Shown one piece after another: positions 9,199 to 18,069 of a stretch of 64,000 nt of DNA (its first letter is position 1; every line of letters begins with the position of its first letter). The notes beneath the pieces are model-generated. The model was not told the DNA's origin and did no database searches. It saw nothing but the letters and a program-made list of their open reading frames with translations. The DNA comes from Cellulomonas sp. NS3 (lineage in GTDB: Bacteria; Actinomycetota; Actinomycetes; Actinomycetales; Cellulomonadaceae). A program made the translations under genes and the position numbers. Location: assembly GCF_024757985.1 (NCBI RefSeq), contig NZ_CP103289.1, forward strand, positions 682,001 to 746,000, given 5' to 3'.

Positions 9199-9957
9199 TC
9201 ACGCCCGGCCGCGCGCGCTCCACGCCGACGCGCGGACCTCGAACGGCGCCGTCGGCAGGAGCTCCGCGCACCGGGCGCGCAGGGCGGCGCGCCCGTCGGC
9301 GTCGAGGCCCGCGACGTGCGCCCCCGCCGGGCCGACCCCGAGCGTGAACGGCTCCCACCAGTCGTCGAACGACGCGAACGGCACCGAGACGCTCAGGCAC
9401 GACTGCTCGACGTCACCGATCCCCGCCGCGACGAACAGCTCGGCGAGGTGCCCGGCGCGCGCGCCCGCGAGCCCCGACTCGTCGCGCGCCGCCGGGGTGA
9501 GCTCGTGGACCGCGCCCCAGAACGCCGCGAGCGGGCCGCCGCCGCCCGCGTGGTCCCACACGCACGCCGCGACGACGCCGCCCGGCCGCGTCACGCGCGC
9601 CATCTCGCGCAGGCCGCGGACCGGGTCGGCCAGGAAGTGCACGACGAGCTGGGCCAGCGCGGCGTCGACCGTGTCGTCGTCGAAGGGGAGGTCCTCGGCG
9701 GACGCCGCGCGCACGTCGACGCCGGGCAGCCGCGCGCGCACCGCCTCGACGAACGTCGGTGAGGGCTCGACGGCGTGCACCGCGCCGGCGCCGAGGCGCC
9801 CGACGAGCTCCGCGGTGAGGGCGCCGGGGCCGGAGCCGACGTCGAGCGCGCGCATCCCGGGCCGCACGCCCGCCCAGTCGGCGAAGCACGCGGCCAGCGG
9901 TCCGGAGAAGCGGCCCATGAACCGGTCGTAGGCGTCGGCGGCGACGTGGAAGGTCAC
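9199..9957 (-). CDS. Class I SAM-dependent methyltransferase
   Basis: The protein (about 252 residues) carries the Rossmann methyltransferase signature: [15 protein letters not shown] (motif I), [13 protein letters not shown] (post-I acidic loop), [12 protein letters not shown] (motif II region) and [15 protein letters not shown] (motif III). The N-terminal [16 protein letters not shown] is typical of the UbiE/Methyltransf_11 group. A GTG at 9957 is proposed because the family homology begins there; a TTG at 9996 is in frame but would run into the palindrome at 9991-10008. A small-molecule substrate is likely. It is divergent from the membrane protein/XRE pair. Confidence 0.75.
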   Translation of the reverse strand: MTFHVAADAYDRFMGRFSGPLAACFADWAGVRPGMRALDVGSGPGALTAELVGRLGAGAVHAVEPSPTFVEAVRARLPGVDVRAASAEDLPFDDDTVDAALAQLVVHFLADPVRGLREMARVTRPGGVVAACVWDHAGGGGPLAAFWGAVHELTPAARDESGLAGARAGHLAELFVAAGIGDVEQSCLSVSVPFASFDDWWEPFTLGVGPAGAHVAGLDADGRAALRARCAELLPTAPFEVRASAWSARGRA

Positions 9958-9990
9958 CTCCCGAGAGTAGGGCTGCAGACCGCGTCGCGG

Positions 9991-10029
9991 TGTCAAAGAT
10001 TATTGACACGGTGTCTGGTCTGGCATACT
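9991..10029 (+). promoter_or_regulatory. Promoter with overlapping operator TGTCAA-N6-TTGACA
   Basis: A perfect inverted repeat TGTCAA (9991-9996)/TTGACA (10003-10008) has as its right arm an exact consensus -35 box. CATACT (10024-10029) is a plausible -10 at slightly short spacing. The ATG of the membrane protein is 37 bp downstream. A repressor on the repeat would occlude the -35, and the small XRE regulator encoded by the same transcript is the obvious candidate. This is inferred from symmetry and position. Confidence 0.6.
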
Positions 10030-10065
10030 TCGGACCGTCACCACCCCCCGTCCGAGGAGCCCGGC

Positions 10066-10488
10066 ATGTCGTTCGAGGAGAAGGGCGCCTGGCTCTACCT
10101 CGGCGCGGCCGTCGTCACCTACGTCGGGTACGTCGTCGCGCTGCTCGTGCGTGCCGGCGGGTCGGCGCTCAGCCAGGCGCCCTGGGTCTCGACGATGCTC
10201 TGGGCCATCGGCGCGTCGATCGTCCTCAGCGTCGCCGGTCAGGTGGTGCTCGGCGTCGCGCGCCCGTCCGAGGCGCACGAGAAGGACGTGCGCGACGAGG
10301 AGATCAACCGGCGCGGGGAGTTCGTCGGCGGCATGACGCTCGGCGTGGCGATGGTCGTGCCGTTCGCGCTCACGCTGCTCGAGCAGCCGCACGTCTGGGT
10401 CGCGAACGCGATGTACCTCGCGTTCACGGTCGCGGCCGTCGTCGGGAGCGTCGCCAAGCTCGTCGCCTACCGCCGGGGCTTCCGGTGA
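10066..10488 (+). CDS. Small four-helix membrane protein paired with an XRE regulator
   Basis: The 140-residue protein has four hydrophobic segments (about 8-28, 42-64, 90-108 and 115-132) separated by a charged loop ([20 protein letters not shown]). Small membrane proteins like this commonly precede a short HTH regulator in actinobacteria and firmicutes. The function is unknown. The ATG at 10066 follows GAGGAG-like sequence in CCGAGGAGCCCGGC. The stop overlaps the next start (TGATG), so translation is probably coupled. Confidence 0.75.
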   Translation: MSFEEKGAWLYLGAAVVTYVGYVVALLVRAGGSALSQAPWVSTMLWAIGASIVLSVAGQVVLGVARPSEAHEKDVRDEEINRRGEFVGGMTLGVAMVVPFALTLLEQPHVWVANAMYLAFTVAAVVGSVAKLVAYRRGFR

Positions 10489-10739
10489 TGGCGAAGCAGA
10501 CGCGGGTCACCAACCGGATCCGCACGCTGCGCTTCACGCACGGCGAGATGACGCAGGCCGAGCTCGCGCGCCGGGTCGGCGTGACCCGCCAGACCGTCCT
10601 CGCGATCGAGCAGGGCCGGTACTCGCCGTCCCTCGAGGTCGCGTTCCAGATCGCGCACGTCTTCGGGGTCCCGCTCGACGACGTCTTCCAGTACCCCGAC
10701 GGCGACGCGGCCGACGTGCCGGACCGACGGGTCGACTGA
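10488..10739 (+). CDS. Small XRE-family HTH regulator
   Basis: The 83-residue protein is essentially one Cro/CI-type helix-turn-helix ([30 protein letters not shown] as the HTH region) with a short C-terminal tail ([10 protein letters not shown]). This is the typical form of the YozG-like single-domain repressors encoded next to small membrane proteins. It shares one base with the upstream stop codon. It probably autoregulates through the palindrome at 9991-10008. Confidence 0.85.
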   Translation: MAKQTRVTNRIRTLRFTHGEMTQAELARRVGVTRQTVLAIEQGRYSPSLEVAFQIAHVFGVPLDDVFQYPDGDAADVPDRRVD

Positions 10740-10924
10740 CCCCCGGCCGCGCTGGGCGATCCACCACTCGCGCTTCCGTGGCCACCGGTCCCGCGCCGCC
10801 TCGGTTGCGTGGCGGCTCCTCGCCGTCGGCGGCGAGCTCCGTCAGCCCTGCCCTGCCCTTGCGCCGGACCACGACGCACCCTGCCCGTGGCCCTCCCCCG
10901 CCGCACCCAGAACCAGGAGTCGTC

Positions 10925-11806
10925 ATGCCCACGACCGAGCCCGCGACGCACGCCGCCCCGCCCGCTCCCGCATCGGCAGCGCCCGCCGCCGCGCCCGCAA
11001 CGCCCGCCGCCGCGTCCCCAACACCCGCCGCGCCCGCCCCGGCGTCCGACCCGGCCGCAGCCCTCGCGCCTGCCGCCGCCGCGCCGCCGTCGTCCGCGCT
11101 GCGGCACCCGCAGCCCGTCGCGCGGCTCGCCGCCCTGCTCTACCTGCTGCTCGCCGTGCTCGGCGCGTTCGCGCACCTCGGGGCCCGGGCGGCCGTGCAC
11201 GTGCCCGGCGACGCGGCCGGGACGGCGGACCGGGTGCGTGCGCACGCGTCGCTCGTGCGGGTGGCCTTCGTCGCGGACCTCGTCCAGGCGACGATCCTGC
11301 TGTTCGTCGGCGTCCTGCTCTACGCGCTGCTCGGGCACGCCGCCCGGGCCGTCGGGCGCGTGATGGTCGGGCTCGTCGGGGTCGCGACGGCGATCATGTG
11401 CCTCAACCTCGTGCACCACCTCGGCGCGCTGCTCGTCGCGACCGAGCCGGCGTACGCCGCCGCGTTCGGGCCGTCGGGGGCGGACGGCGTCGTGCTCCGG
11501 CTCCTCGACCTGCACCGGAACGGGTACCTCGTCGCGCAGGTGTTCTTCGGCCTGTGGCTCGCGCCGCTCGGGTGGCTCGTGCTGCGCTCGCGGATGGTGC
11601 CGCGCGTGATCGGGGTGCTGCTGGTCGTCGGGTGCGCGGGGTACCTCGTCGACCTGCTGGTCGGGTTCCTCGCGCCGGCTGCGGCGTCGGCCGTGACGCC
11701 GTTCGCGACCGTGCCCGCCGCGGTCGCGGAGCTGAGCCTCATCGGGTGGCTGCTCGTCCGCGGAGTGCGGGTGCAGGGGCGACCCGCCGGAGCCCGGCCC
11801 CGCTGA
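10925..11806 (+). CDS. DUF4386-type membrane protein
   Basis: The 293-residue protein has a long Ala/Pro-rich N-terminus (about 60 residues) and six to seven transmembrane helices. The region from VARLAALLYLLLAVLG to VAELSLIGWLLVRG, including VVLRLLDLHRNGYLVAQVFFGLW, matches the DUF4386 pattern. No enzymatic motif is evident. ATG at 10925 is preceded by AGGAG (10915-10919). Its Pro/Ala tail at the N-terminus is unusual for the family. Confidence 0.7.
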   Translation: MPTTEPATHAAPPAPASAAPAAAPATPAAASPTPAAPAPASDPAAALAPAAAAPPSSALRHPQPVARLAALLYLLLAVLGAFAHLGARAAVHVPGDAAGTADRVRAHASLVRVAFVADLVQATILLFVGVLLYALLGHAARAVGRVMVGLVGVATAIMCLNLVHHLGALLVATEPAYAAAFGPSGADGVVLRLLDLHRNGYLVAQVFFGLWLAPLGWLVLRSRMVPRVIGVLLVVGCAGYLVDLLVGFLAPAAASAVTPFATVPAAVAELSLIGWLLVRGVRVQGRPAGARPR

Positions 11807-11858
11807 GCGCTGCCGCCGCCGGCGACGGGCCGCTCGGGCCCGCCGCCGGCCTGCGGGA

Positions 11859-12368
11859 TCAGCGCTGGGCGCCCGCGAGCGTGCCCGTGACCTGCCCGTC
11901 CGGGGAGGAGACGAAGCAGAGGATCTCGCGGTCCTCGTTCTCGTCCCACGAGACCTGCGTCGGGAAGAACGACGCCAGCTCGAGCACGGACTCGTCGTAG
12001 GACATGCCCACGAACGTCGCGAACTCGTCGTAGCAGAAGGAGTCGGCCGCCTCGGCGACCGCCTCGTCACCCGGGTAGTCGCCCTCGGGCAGGTCCGTGC
12101 GCGCGTACGCCTCGCTGTCGTGCGGCTCGCCACAGGGGACGGTCGGCACGGAGGAGACCTCCTCGACCTCCTCGGTGACGGTCTGGTTGAGGCAGTCGCC
12201 GACCTTCAGCGAGAAGACGTCCGCCTCGCTCGACTCGACGATCTCCCCGGACGTCTCGTCGCGGACGGCCGGCTCGGCCTCGGGCTCCAGCAGGCCGCAG
12301 CCGGTGAGGCCGACGAGCACGGCGGCGAGCAGCAGGGGGGAGGTGACGCGGGGGCTGAGGGTGCGCAT
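11859..12368 (-). CDS. Lipoprotein with septum-formation-like domain
   Basis: The protein (169 residues from ATG 12368) has a type II signal with lipobox LTGC and Cys24 as lipidation site. The mature part contains LKVGDCLNQT, VPCGEPHDSEAYARTDLPEGDYPG and CYDEFATFVG, which match the septum-formation (PF13845-type) domain with its conserved cysteines and the CxEPHxxE motif. It is exported and anchored to the outer face of the membrane. The family name is historical and no molecular role is established. An in-frame GTG at 12398 would add ten charged residues before the signal and is less likely. Confidence 0.8.
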   Translation of the reverse strand: MRTLSPRVTSPLLLAAVLVGLTGCGLLEPEAEPAVRDETSGEIVESSEADVFSLKVGDCLNQTVTEEVEEVSSVPTVPCGEPHDSEAYARTDLPEGDYPGDEAVAEAADSFCYDEFATFVGMSYDESVLELASFFPTQVSWDENEDREILCFVSSPDGQVTGTLAGAQR

Positions 12369-12624
12369 CTTCTTCTTCTCGATCGAGGGTGAGCGCACCG
12401 GTGCGACGCGCCCGCGCGAGGCTAGCGAGCACGCGCGGCGACGCGCCCGGTCTTTTGGTCACGATTCGGCTCCGGGTGCGCGATCTCACCCGGCCACGCG
12501 ATGCGAGGGACGCGGCGCGACACGGCCCGGGGGGGCCGGGTCGGCTCAGGCGGGTGACGGGGCCGACCCGGCTCCAGGGCTGTCTCGCGCCGGTGCGCGG
12601 CGTCAGCCTCGGGTCCTGCCGGCG

Positions 12625-13068
12625 TCAGCTGCAGTAGTCGCAGACGCCCGTCGCCGGCAGGACCATCGAGCACGTCGGGCACAGGACCGGGGTCGCCTCG
12701 CGCGTGGCGCTGGCCCGCGGCGTGGTGGTGCGCGGCGTGGACGTGCGCGGGGCCCGGGGGGTCTTGACCGGGGCCGCGCGGACGACGCCGGCCGGCTCGG
12801 TCACGTCGAAGCCGCGCTTGCGCAGGATCGCGACGGCGTTGGCCATGCCGCTGCTGAAGGCGTCGGGGGTCGCGAGCCGTCCGGTGGCGAACCGGTGCGC
12901 GACGCCGAGGACCGCCGTCACGTCGTAGGGGCGGCCCTCGTGGAGCAGCGCGTAACCCGGGGTCGGGGCGAACCCGTAGAGGTTCAGGAACGCGTCGCCG
13001 CCGCGCTCGTCGTACTCGGCGAGGGCCTGCAGGACGTGCTGCCGCGACACGGAGGAGAAGGTGGCCAC
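12625..13068 (-). CDS. ScoMcrA-head-like domain fused to a zinc ribbon
   Basis: The protein (about 147 residues) has an N-terminal domain (SRQHVLQALAEYDERG, FLNLYGF, YALLHEGRPYD, VLGVAHRFATG, FSSGMANAVAILRKRGF) that resembles the N-terminal head domain of ScoMcrA-type type IV restriction enzymes. A basic Thr/Pro/Arg linker follows, then a C-terminal CPTC...CDYC zinc ribbon. There is no nuclease domain. It may bind nucleic acid, but this is inference. GTG at 13068 is chosen over the TTG two codons upstream; neither has a strong ribosome-binding site. Confidence 0.65.
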   Translation of the reverse strand: MATFSSVSRQHVLQALAEYDERGGDAFLNLYGFAPTPGYALLHEGRPYDVTAVLGVAHRFATGRLATPDAFSSGMANAVAILRKRGFDVTEPAGVVRAAPVKTPRAPRTSTPRTTTPRASATREATPVLCPTCSMVLPATGVCDYCS

Positions 13069-13140
13069 GAACAAGGAGCCTAAGCGGGGCCCCGACCTCG
13101 CCGCACACCGCGCGACGACGCGCGGGGCGCCGGCCGGGCC

Positions 13141-14148
13141 TCAGGCCACGACCACGACCTTCCCCGCGACGTGCCCGCCCGCGACGTGCTCGATCGCGGC
13201 GGCCGCCTCGGCCAGCGGGTACGTCCGCTCGACGACCGGGGTCAGTGCTCCGGCGTCGACGAGCTCGGTCAGGGCGACGAGGTCGGCGGTGGTCGGGGAC
13301 ATGGTGAACGGCCGGATCGTCCGGCCGCCGACGAGCGACAGCGCCGCGCCGCGCGCCATGCGGGGGAGCGGGCCGAGGACGCGGCCGCCGTGGCCGCTGT
13401 TCATGAGCAGCGTCCCGCGGGGCGTGAGCAGCCGGCGCAGGCGCCGCAGCGGGACGGTCGCGACGTTGTCGAGGATCACGTCGTACCGCTCGGCGCGCTC
13501 GGTGAGGTCTTCGCGCGTGTAGTCGACCACGTGCGCCGCCCCGAGCCCGCGCACCAGCTCGACGTTGCGTGTGCTGCACACCCCCGTCACCTCGGCCCCG
13601 AGGGCCACGGCGAGCTGCACGGCGGCGTGCCCGACGCCCCCGGACGCACCGATCACGAGCACCCGCTGCCCCGGCCCGACCTGGGCGACCTGCAGCGCGC
13701 GCCGCGCGGTCAGCCCCACCATCGGGACGGCGCCCGCCTGGGCGAACGTCAGCCGCTCGGGCTTCGGGGCGAGCACGGTGTGCGGCAGCCGGGCGTACTC
13801 GGCGTACGACCCGGTCGTCTTCCCGAAGTCCCCCTCGCCGTAGACGTCGTCGCCGGGACGGAACGTCGACACGTCCGCGCCGACCGCCACGACCGTGCCC
13901 GCGACGTCCTGGCCGCGCGTCGCAGGCCTCGGACGACGCAGGCCGAGGACGACCCGCATCATCGCCGGGCGCCCGGTCGTGAGGAACACGTCCGCCGGGT
14001 TCACGCCCGCGGCGCGCACCCGCACGAGCACGTCGCCGGGCCCGAGCGCCGGCACCGGGACCTCGCGCACCGTGAGCACCTCGGACGGCGTCCCGTAGCG
14101 GTCCTGCGCGACCGCCGACATCGTGCGCGGTACCGCCTCCGTGGCCAT
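13141..14148 (-). CDS. NAD(P)-dependent alcohol dehydrogenase / quinone oxidoreductase-like (MDR superfamily)
   Basis: The 335-residue protein has the GroES-like N-terminal domain (VRVRAAGVNPADVF, GQDVAGTVVAVG) and the Rossmann nucleotide-binding motif VLVIGASGGVGHAAVQLA near the middle. It lacks the catalytic zinc ligands, so it is of the zinc-independent quinone-oxidoreductase/crotonyl-reductase-like group. ATG at 14148 shares a base with the stop of the upstream gene (TGATG). It is the last gene of a three-gene operon with a coiled-coil membrane protein and an ArsR-like regulator. Confidence 0.85.
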   Translation of the reverse strand: MATEAVPRTMSAVAQDRYGTPSEVLTVREVPVPALGPGDVLVRVRAAGVNPADVFLTTGRPAMMRVVLGLRRPRPATRGQDVAGTVVAVGADVSTFRPGDDVYGEGDFGKTTGSYAEYARLPHTVLAPKPERLTFAQAGAVPMVGLTARRALQVAQVGPGQRVLVIGASGGVGHAAVQLAVALGAEVTGVCSTRNVELVRGLGAAHVVDYTREDLTERAERYDVILDNVATVPLRRLRRLLTPRGTLLMNSGHGGRVLGPLPRMARGAALSLVGGRTIRPFTMSPTTADLVALTELVDAGALTPVVERTYPLAEAAAAIEHVAGGHVAGKVVVVA

Positions 14149-14441
14149 CACTCCACCGTCCGCAGGATCTGCTCGATCGACGCCGTCCGGCTGCGGAGCT
14201 CCGCGACGTCCGCCGCGGTGCGCTGCTGGGCGTCCATCGTCTTCTCGGCGAGCTGCTCGTACCGGTCGACGAGCTGGCGCAGGTCGTTCTCCCGGGCGGC
14301 GTCGACCTTGAGCTTCCGGTTCTCGGAGACGAACGCGATCACCGCCGCCGTGAGGAGGAAGACGAACAGGACGATGCCGAGGGTCAGGACGACGTTCGGC
14401 CAGGGGTTCGGCGCCGGCAGCGCGAGGCTCAGGTGGGTCAC
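14148..14441 (-). CDS. Small membrane protein with cytoplasmic coiled coil
   Basis: The 97-residue protein has one transmembrane helix (about residues 16-40, VVLTLGIVLFVFLLTAAVIAF) and a charged helical tail (ENRKLKVDAARENDLRQLV...) with heptad-like spacing to the end. No family is recognised. Its start overlaps the upstream regulator stop by four bases (ATGA), and its stop overlaps the dehydrogenase start, so the three genes are translationally coupled. In similar operons such proteins accompany an ArsR-like regulator. The function is unknown. Confidence 0.75.
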   Translation of the reverse strand: MTHLSLALPAPNPWPNVVLTLGIVLFVFLLTAAVIAFVSENRKLKVDAARENDLRQLVDRYEQLAEKTMDAQQRTAADVAELRSRTASIEQILRTVE

Positions 14442-14791
14442 GTGGGCTCCTTCGGGGCGGGACCCGCGGCGGGGTCCGACGGGGTGAGGGTCGACGCGGC
14501 ACGGGCCAGCGTCGCGGGGGTCAGGCTGAGCGCGAAGTCGGCGACCTCGAAGAACTTCATGGCCTTGCCGTCGGCGGAGAGCTCGAGGCTCCCGACGACG
14601 AGCCCGACGGCCTCGAGGCGCTGCAGGTGCATGTGCAGCAGGGGACGGCTGATACCGATCTCGCGGGCCAGGTGGCTCACGTAGTCCCGGCCGCTGGTCG
14701 TCAGCGTGGCGAGGACGCGCAGCCGGATCGGGTTGGCGAGCGCGGACAGCACGGCGACGAGCTCGTCACCGGTGGGCGGGGGTGCTGTCAT
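14438..14791 (-). CDS. ArsR-like winged-helix transcriptional regulator
   Basis: The 117-residue protein has a winged HTH (LSALANPIRLRVLATL, YVSHLAREIGISRPLLHMHLQRLEAVGLV) followed by a strand (KAMKFFEVADFAL). No cysteine metal site is present, so it is not a classical metal sensor. ATG at 14791 is preceded by CGGAG. Upstream, TGTC-A-GACA (14806-14814) is a short palindrome that could be its own operator. It leads the operon with the membrane coiled-coil protein and the dehydrogenase. Confidence 0.8.
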   Translation of the reverse strand: MTAPPPTGDELVAVLSALANPIRLRVLATLTTSGRDYVSHLAREIGISRPLLHMHLQRLEAVGLVVGSLELSADGKAMKFFEVADFALSLTPATLARAASTLTPSDPAAGPAPKEPT

Positions 14792-14936
14792 CGGGCTCCG
14801 TCATGTGTCAGACAATTCTTACGGGTGGAAGGTAGCGCGTGGGCTCGGTCGCGCACAAGAGCACGTCTCCGTGGCGACGTGCCGTGCCGGCCTGTGCCGC
14901 ACGGACACCGGGGTCCCCCGGCGAGCGTGGCTGCTC

Positions 14937-15092
14937 ATGGCTGCCGGCGACGATCGCGGTCATGGCGGCAGCTCCGGCTACGACGACCAGGTCGACGCCT
15001 ACTCGTGGGACAGCAAGGTCCCGAACCACACGAAGCTGTCGGTCGGCGATCACATCGCGTGTGTGGGACACGAAGCTCTTGTGCAGGCGTGA
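14937..15092 (+). pseudogene. Fragment of a restriction/HNH-type protein domain (WDS-VPNH type)
   Basis: A short frame encodes SSGYDDQVDAYSWDSKVPNH followed by KLSVGDHIA. This closely resembles the N-terminal domain of actinobacterial HNH-endonuclease or restriction-type proteins, which reads roughly YDD..YSWD(S/T)VPNH..VAVGD.I.LWD. The expected next strand, VWDTKLL, is present in another frame at about 15059-15080, so there is a frameshift as well as loss of the rest of the gene. The family resemblance is from memory of such sequences. No functional protein is expected. Confidence 0.5.
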
Positions 15093-15429
15093 GACGGTGG
15101 TGGGGGCGATGGCTCGTGCGGGACTCGTCGCGGCCGGTGGGGTCCTCGGCGCGCTCGGCGCCGTCGCGCGGACCGGTCAGGGCGGACCACCCCTCAGCTG
15201 GAGAGCGTGACCCTCTGCAGCTCCCCGAGAAGCACCCCACGGCCAGGACGGCGACCGTCACCTCGTGAGCCGGTCCCGCATGTCACGCGCTCGTCCGTGC
15301 GCTGCGACCGTCGTCGGCCCGTGCGCGCCCGGGTGTGCGGGTGCACAGCGGTGGATCGACCTGCGTGCGCGATCGGGAAGCCGGATGCTAGGCAGGTGCC
15401 GCACCGCGGCACCGGAGAAGGGAGACGGT
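15093..15429. other. Non-coding stretch upstream of the PP2C phosphatase gene
   Basis: About 340 bp hold no frame with convincing coding character. The start of the phosphatase at 15430 is preceded by GGAGAAGGGAGA (15414-15425). No terminator or clear promoter could be placed. Composition is slightly less G/C-rich than the neighbours, and the 5' part may be further debris of the broken gene. Confidence 0.5.
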
Positions 15430-18036
15430 GTGACCGACCCGGCAGGCAGCCCGGACGACGTGACGGCTGCGCGTGCGCTGACCGCGGACGGTGACCGGAC
15501 CGCTGCCGCGCACCGGCTGCTGCGGTCGGGCCAGGCCGAGGCGTCGTTGCAGTCGCTCACCGTGCTGGCGACCCGGTTGCTGGGCGTGCGGTCGGCGGAG
15601 ATCTCGTTGCTGACCGACGAGCGGGTCATCGTCGCCGCGGTGGACGCAGAGCCGGGCCCGGCGGGGACGCGCACTGCACTGGAGGGCTCGCTGTGCGCTC
15701 GGGTGGCGGCCGCTGGTGAGCGCCTCGTCGTGCATGACGCCGCCCATGACGCTCGGGTCGCCGGCGCGGCCGGGCTCGCCGCGGGGCAAGTCGGTGCCTA
15801 CCTCGGGGTGCCGCTGATCAGCGACGACCGGCGTGTGGTGGGTGCGATGTGCGCGTACGACCCGCAGGTGCGCGCGTGGTCGGAGCGCGACGTGCGAACC
15901 CTGGAGCACCTCGCTGCGGCCGCGGTCGCGCAGCTGGAGGTCACCGCGCTGCGTGCCGTGTTCGCGGCCGCCGACCAGGGTGAGCTGCTGACCGCCGCCG
16001 CGCAGGCGGCCGGGATAGGCACGTTCCAGTGGGACCTGCGCACCGGGGCGTTGCGATGGGACGCGGCTCTGCTGGAGGTGTTCGGGTACGACGAGGAGTC
16101 CTTCGGCGGCACGATCCAGGCGTTCGACGCCCGGGTGCACGCCGATGACCTGGCGCCGGTCACGGCGGCGCTGAACGCGGCGATCGCCGCGTGCGGGGTG
16201 TACGAGGCGGAGTTCCGGGTGCAGCGCCCGGACGGCACGGTGCGTTGGCTGGTCGCACGCGGGCAGGCCCTGCCGGGCCCGCACGGGACGGCGCAGGAGG
16301 TCATCGGCGTCACCACTGACGTCACGGCGCTGCGCCAGGGCGAGCAGCGTGTTCGCCAGGTGCTCGAGGACATGACCGTCGCGTACTACCACCTCGACGA
16401 GGCCTGGCGGTTCACCTACGTCAACGCCGAGGCCGAGCGCGTCCTGGACAGCACACGCGACCGTCTGATCGGCGGTGTCGTGTGGGAGCTCTTCCCCGCA
16501 GCGGTGGGCTCCACGATCGAGGAGAGCTACCGCGCCGTGGTCCGGACCGGGGAGCCGGTCGTGTTCGACGCGTACTACCCCGCGCCGCTCGACGCCTGGT
16601 ACGAGGTGCGGGCAGTGCCCGAGCGCGGCGGGGTCGCGGCGTACTTCACCGACATCACCGACCGCCAGCGGGCACTGGCGGTCGCCGAGCGCGCGCGTGC
16701 CCGGTCGGCTCTCCTGGCCGACGTCGCCACGAACCTCGCGGAGGTCCTCGACCCGACCCAGGCGTTGGAGGCGGTGCTCCCGCACCTGGTCCCGCAGCTG
16801 GGCGACTTCGCGATCGTCAGTCTGCTCGAGGAGGGCCACGGCCCGTGGCGGCACCGTCTGCGTGACGTCGCCGCTCTGCACGCCGACCCCCGCCTGCAGC
16901 CGGTGCTGGAGGGCTACCTGCGTGCGCGGCTCCCCGCGCTGACCGAGACGTCCCCGGTCGCGCGCGCCCTGACCGGCGGCCGCCCCGTCAGGCTGACGGG
17001 CTCTCCTGCGCACGTCGGCATCGTCGACGCCGGACCCGCGCGGGAGCTCCTCGATCGTCTCGCGCCGCACGCGAGCCTGGCCCTGCCGCTACGAGGGCGG
17101 GGGCGCACCCGGGGGCTGCTCACGCTCTACCGCGGAGCAGGACGGGGGCCCTTCACCGACGGTGAGCTCATCACCATGCGGGAGGTCGTCGCCCAGGTCG
17201 GCCTGGCACTGGACAACGCGCACCTGCACGCCACCCGCCGGCACCTGGCCGAGGAGCTGCAGCGCAGCCTCCTGACCGCGCTGCCGGAGCCCGACCACCT
17301 GCACCTGGTCGCCCGGTACGCGCCGGCCGCGACCGGCGCGCAGATCGGCGGTGACTGGTACGACGCGTTCGTCGTCCGCGACGGCAGCACCTGCCTGGTC
17401 ATCGGCGACGTCGTGGGGCACGACCTGCGGGCCGCCGTGACCATGGCCCAGGTCCGCAACGTCCTGCGCGGCGGCGCCCACGCCGTCGTCCAGCCGCCGG
17501 CGCACATCCTGTCCTCCCTCGACTGGGCCATGCACGACCTCGCCGTCGGATCGTTCAGCACCGCGATCCTGGCCAAGATCGAGCAGACGCCCGAGCAGGC
17601 CGAGGCGGGCCTACGGATGCTGCGCTGGTCCAACGCCGGGCACCTGCCCCCCGTGCTGCTGCACCCCGACGGGCGCGCCGAGCTGCTCGAACGCCCCGCC
17701 GACCTCCTGCTCGGGATCCGCGCCCACACCCGACGGCACGACCACACCCACGAGCTTCCGCCGGAGTCGACCGTCCTGCTCTACACCGACGGGCTCGTCG
17801 AGCGCCGCGGCGAACCCCTGAGACGCGGGCTGGAGCGACTGCGTCAGCACGTCGAGACGCTCGCCGACCTGCCGCTCGAGGACCTGTGCGACCGCCTGGT
17901 CCAGGACCTCGCAGCCCACACCGAGGACGACGTCGCACTCCTCGCGGTCCGGGCCCACCGCGAGGACCGACCTCGCCCCGCCTCGGCCGGCCCTCGACGC
18001 ACGCCCCGCGAGGCCGCGCAGCAGGAGGGGCCATGA
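15430..18036 (+). CDS. GAF-PAS-PAS-GAF sensor protein with PP2C (SpoIIE/RsbU-type) phosphatase
   Basis: The 868-residue protein has, in order, a GAF domain (about 30-165), two PAS domains (about 185-300 and 310-415, the second ending in an AYFTDITDRQRA linker), a second GAF (about 430-605) and a C-terminal PP2C domain. The phosphatase shows the metal-binding IGGDWYDAF motif near 639-647, VIGDVVGHDLRAA, WSNAGHLPPVLL and LLYTDGLVERRG. The family dephosphorylates anti-anti-sigma factors in partner-switching pathways. GTG at 15430 has a strong purine-rich site just upstream. An RsbW-like kinase gene follows 33 bp downstream, but no STAS protein or sigma factor is adjacent. Confidence 0.88.
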   Translation: MTDPAGSPDDVTAARALTADGDRTAAAHRLLRSGQAEASLQSLTVLATRLLGVRSAEISLLTDERVIVAAVDAEPGPAGTRTALEGSLCARVAAAGERLVVHDAAHDARVAGAAGLAAGQVGAYLGVPLISDDRRVVGAMCAYDPQVRAWSERDVRTLEHLAAAAVAQLEVTALRAVFAAADQGELLTAAAQAAGIGTFQWDLRTGALRWDAALLEVFGYDEESFGGTIQAFDARVHADDLAPVTAALNAAIAACGVYEAEFRVQRPDGTVRWLVARGQALPGPHGTAQEVIGVTTDVTALRQGEQRVRQVLEDMTVAYYHLDEAWRFTYVNAEAERVLDSTRDRLIGGVVWELFPAAVGSTIEESYRAVVRTGEPVVFDAYYPAPLDAWYEVRAVPERGGVAAYFTDITDRQRALAVAERARARSALLADVATNLAEVLDPTQALEAVLPHLVPQLGDFAIVSLLEEGHGPWRHRLRDVAALHADPRLQPVLEGYLRARLPALTETSPVARALTGGRPVRLTGSPAHVGIVDAGPARELLDRLAPHASLALPLRGRGRTRGLLTLYRGAGRGPFTDGELITMREVVAQVGLALDNAHLHATRRHLAEELQRSLLTALPEPDHLHLVARYAPAATGAQIGGDWYDAFVVRDGSTCLVIGDVVGHDLRAAVTMAQVRNVLRGGAHAVVQPPAHILSSLDWAMHDLAVGSFSTAILAKIEQTPEQAEAGLRMLRWSNAGHLPPVLLHPDGRAELLERPADLLLGIRAHTRRHDHTHELPPESTVLLYTDGLVERRGEPLRRGLERLRQHVETLADLPLEDLCDRLVQDLAAHTEDDVALLAVRAHREDRPRPASAGPRRTPREAAQQEGP

Positions 18037-18069
18037 GCCGTCGCCGCGCTTCACGGGCAGGAACGGCGC

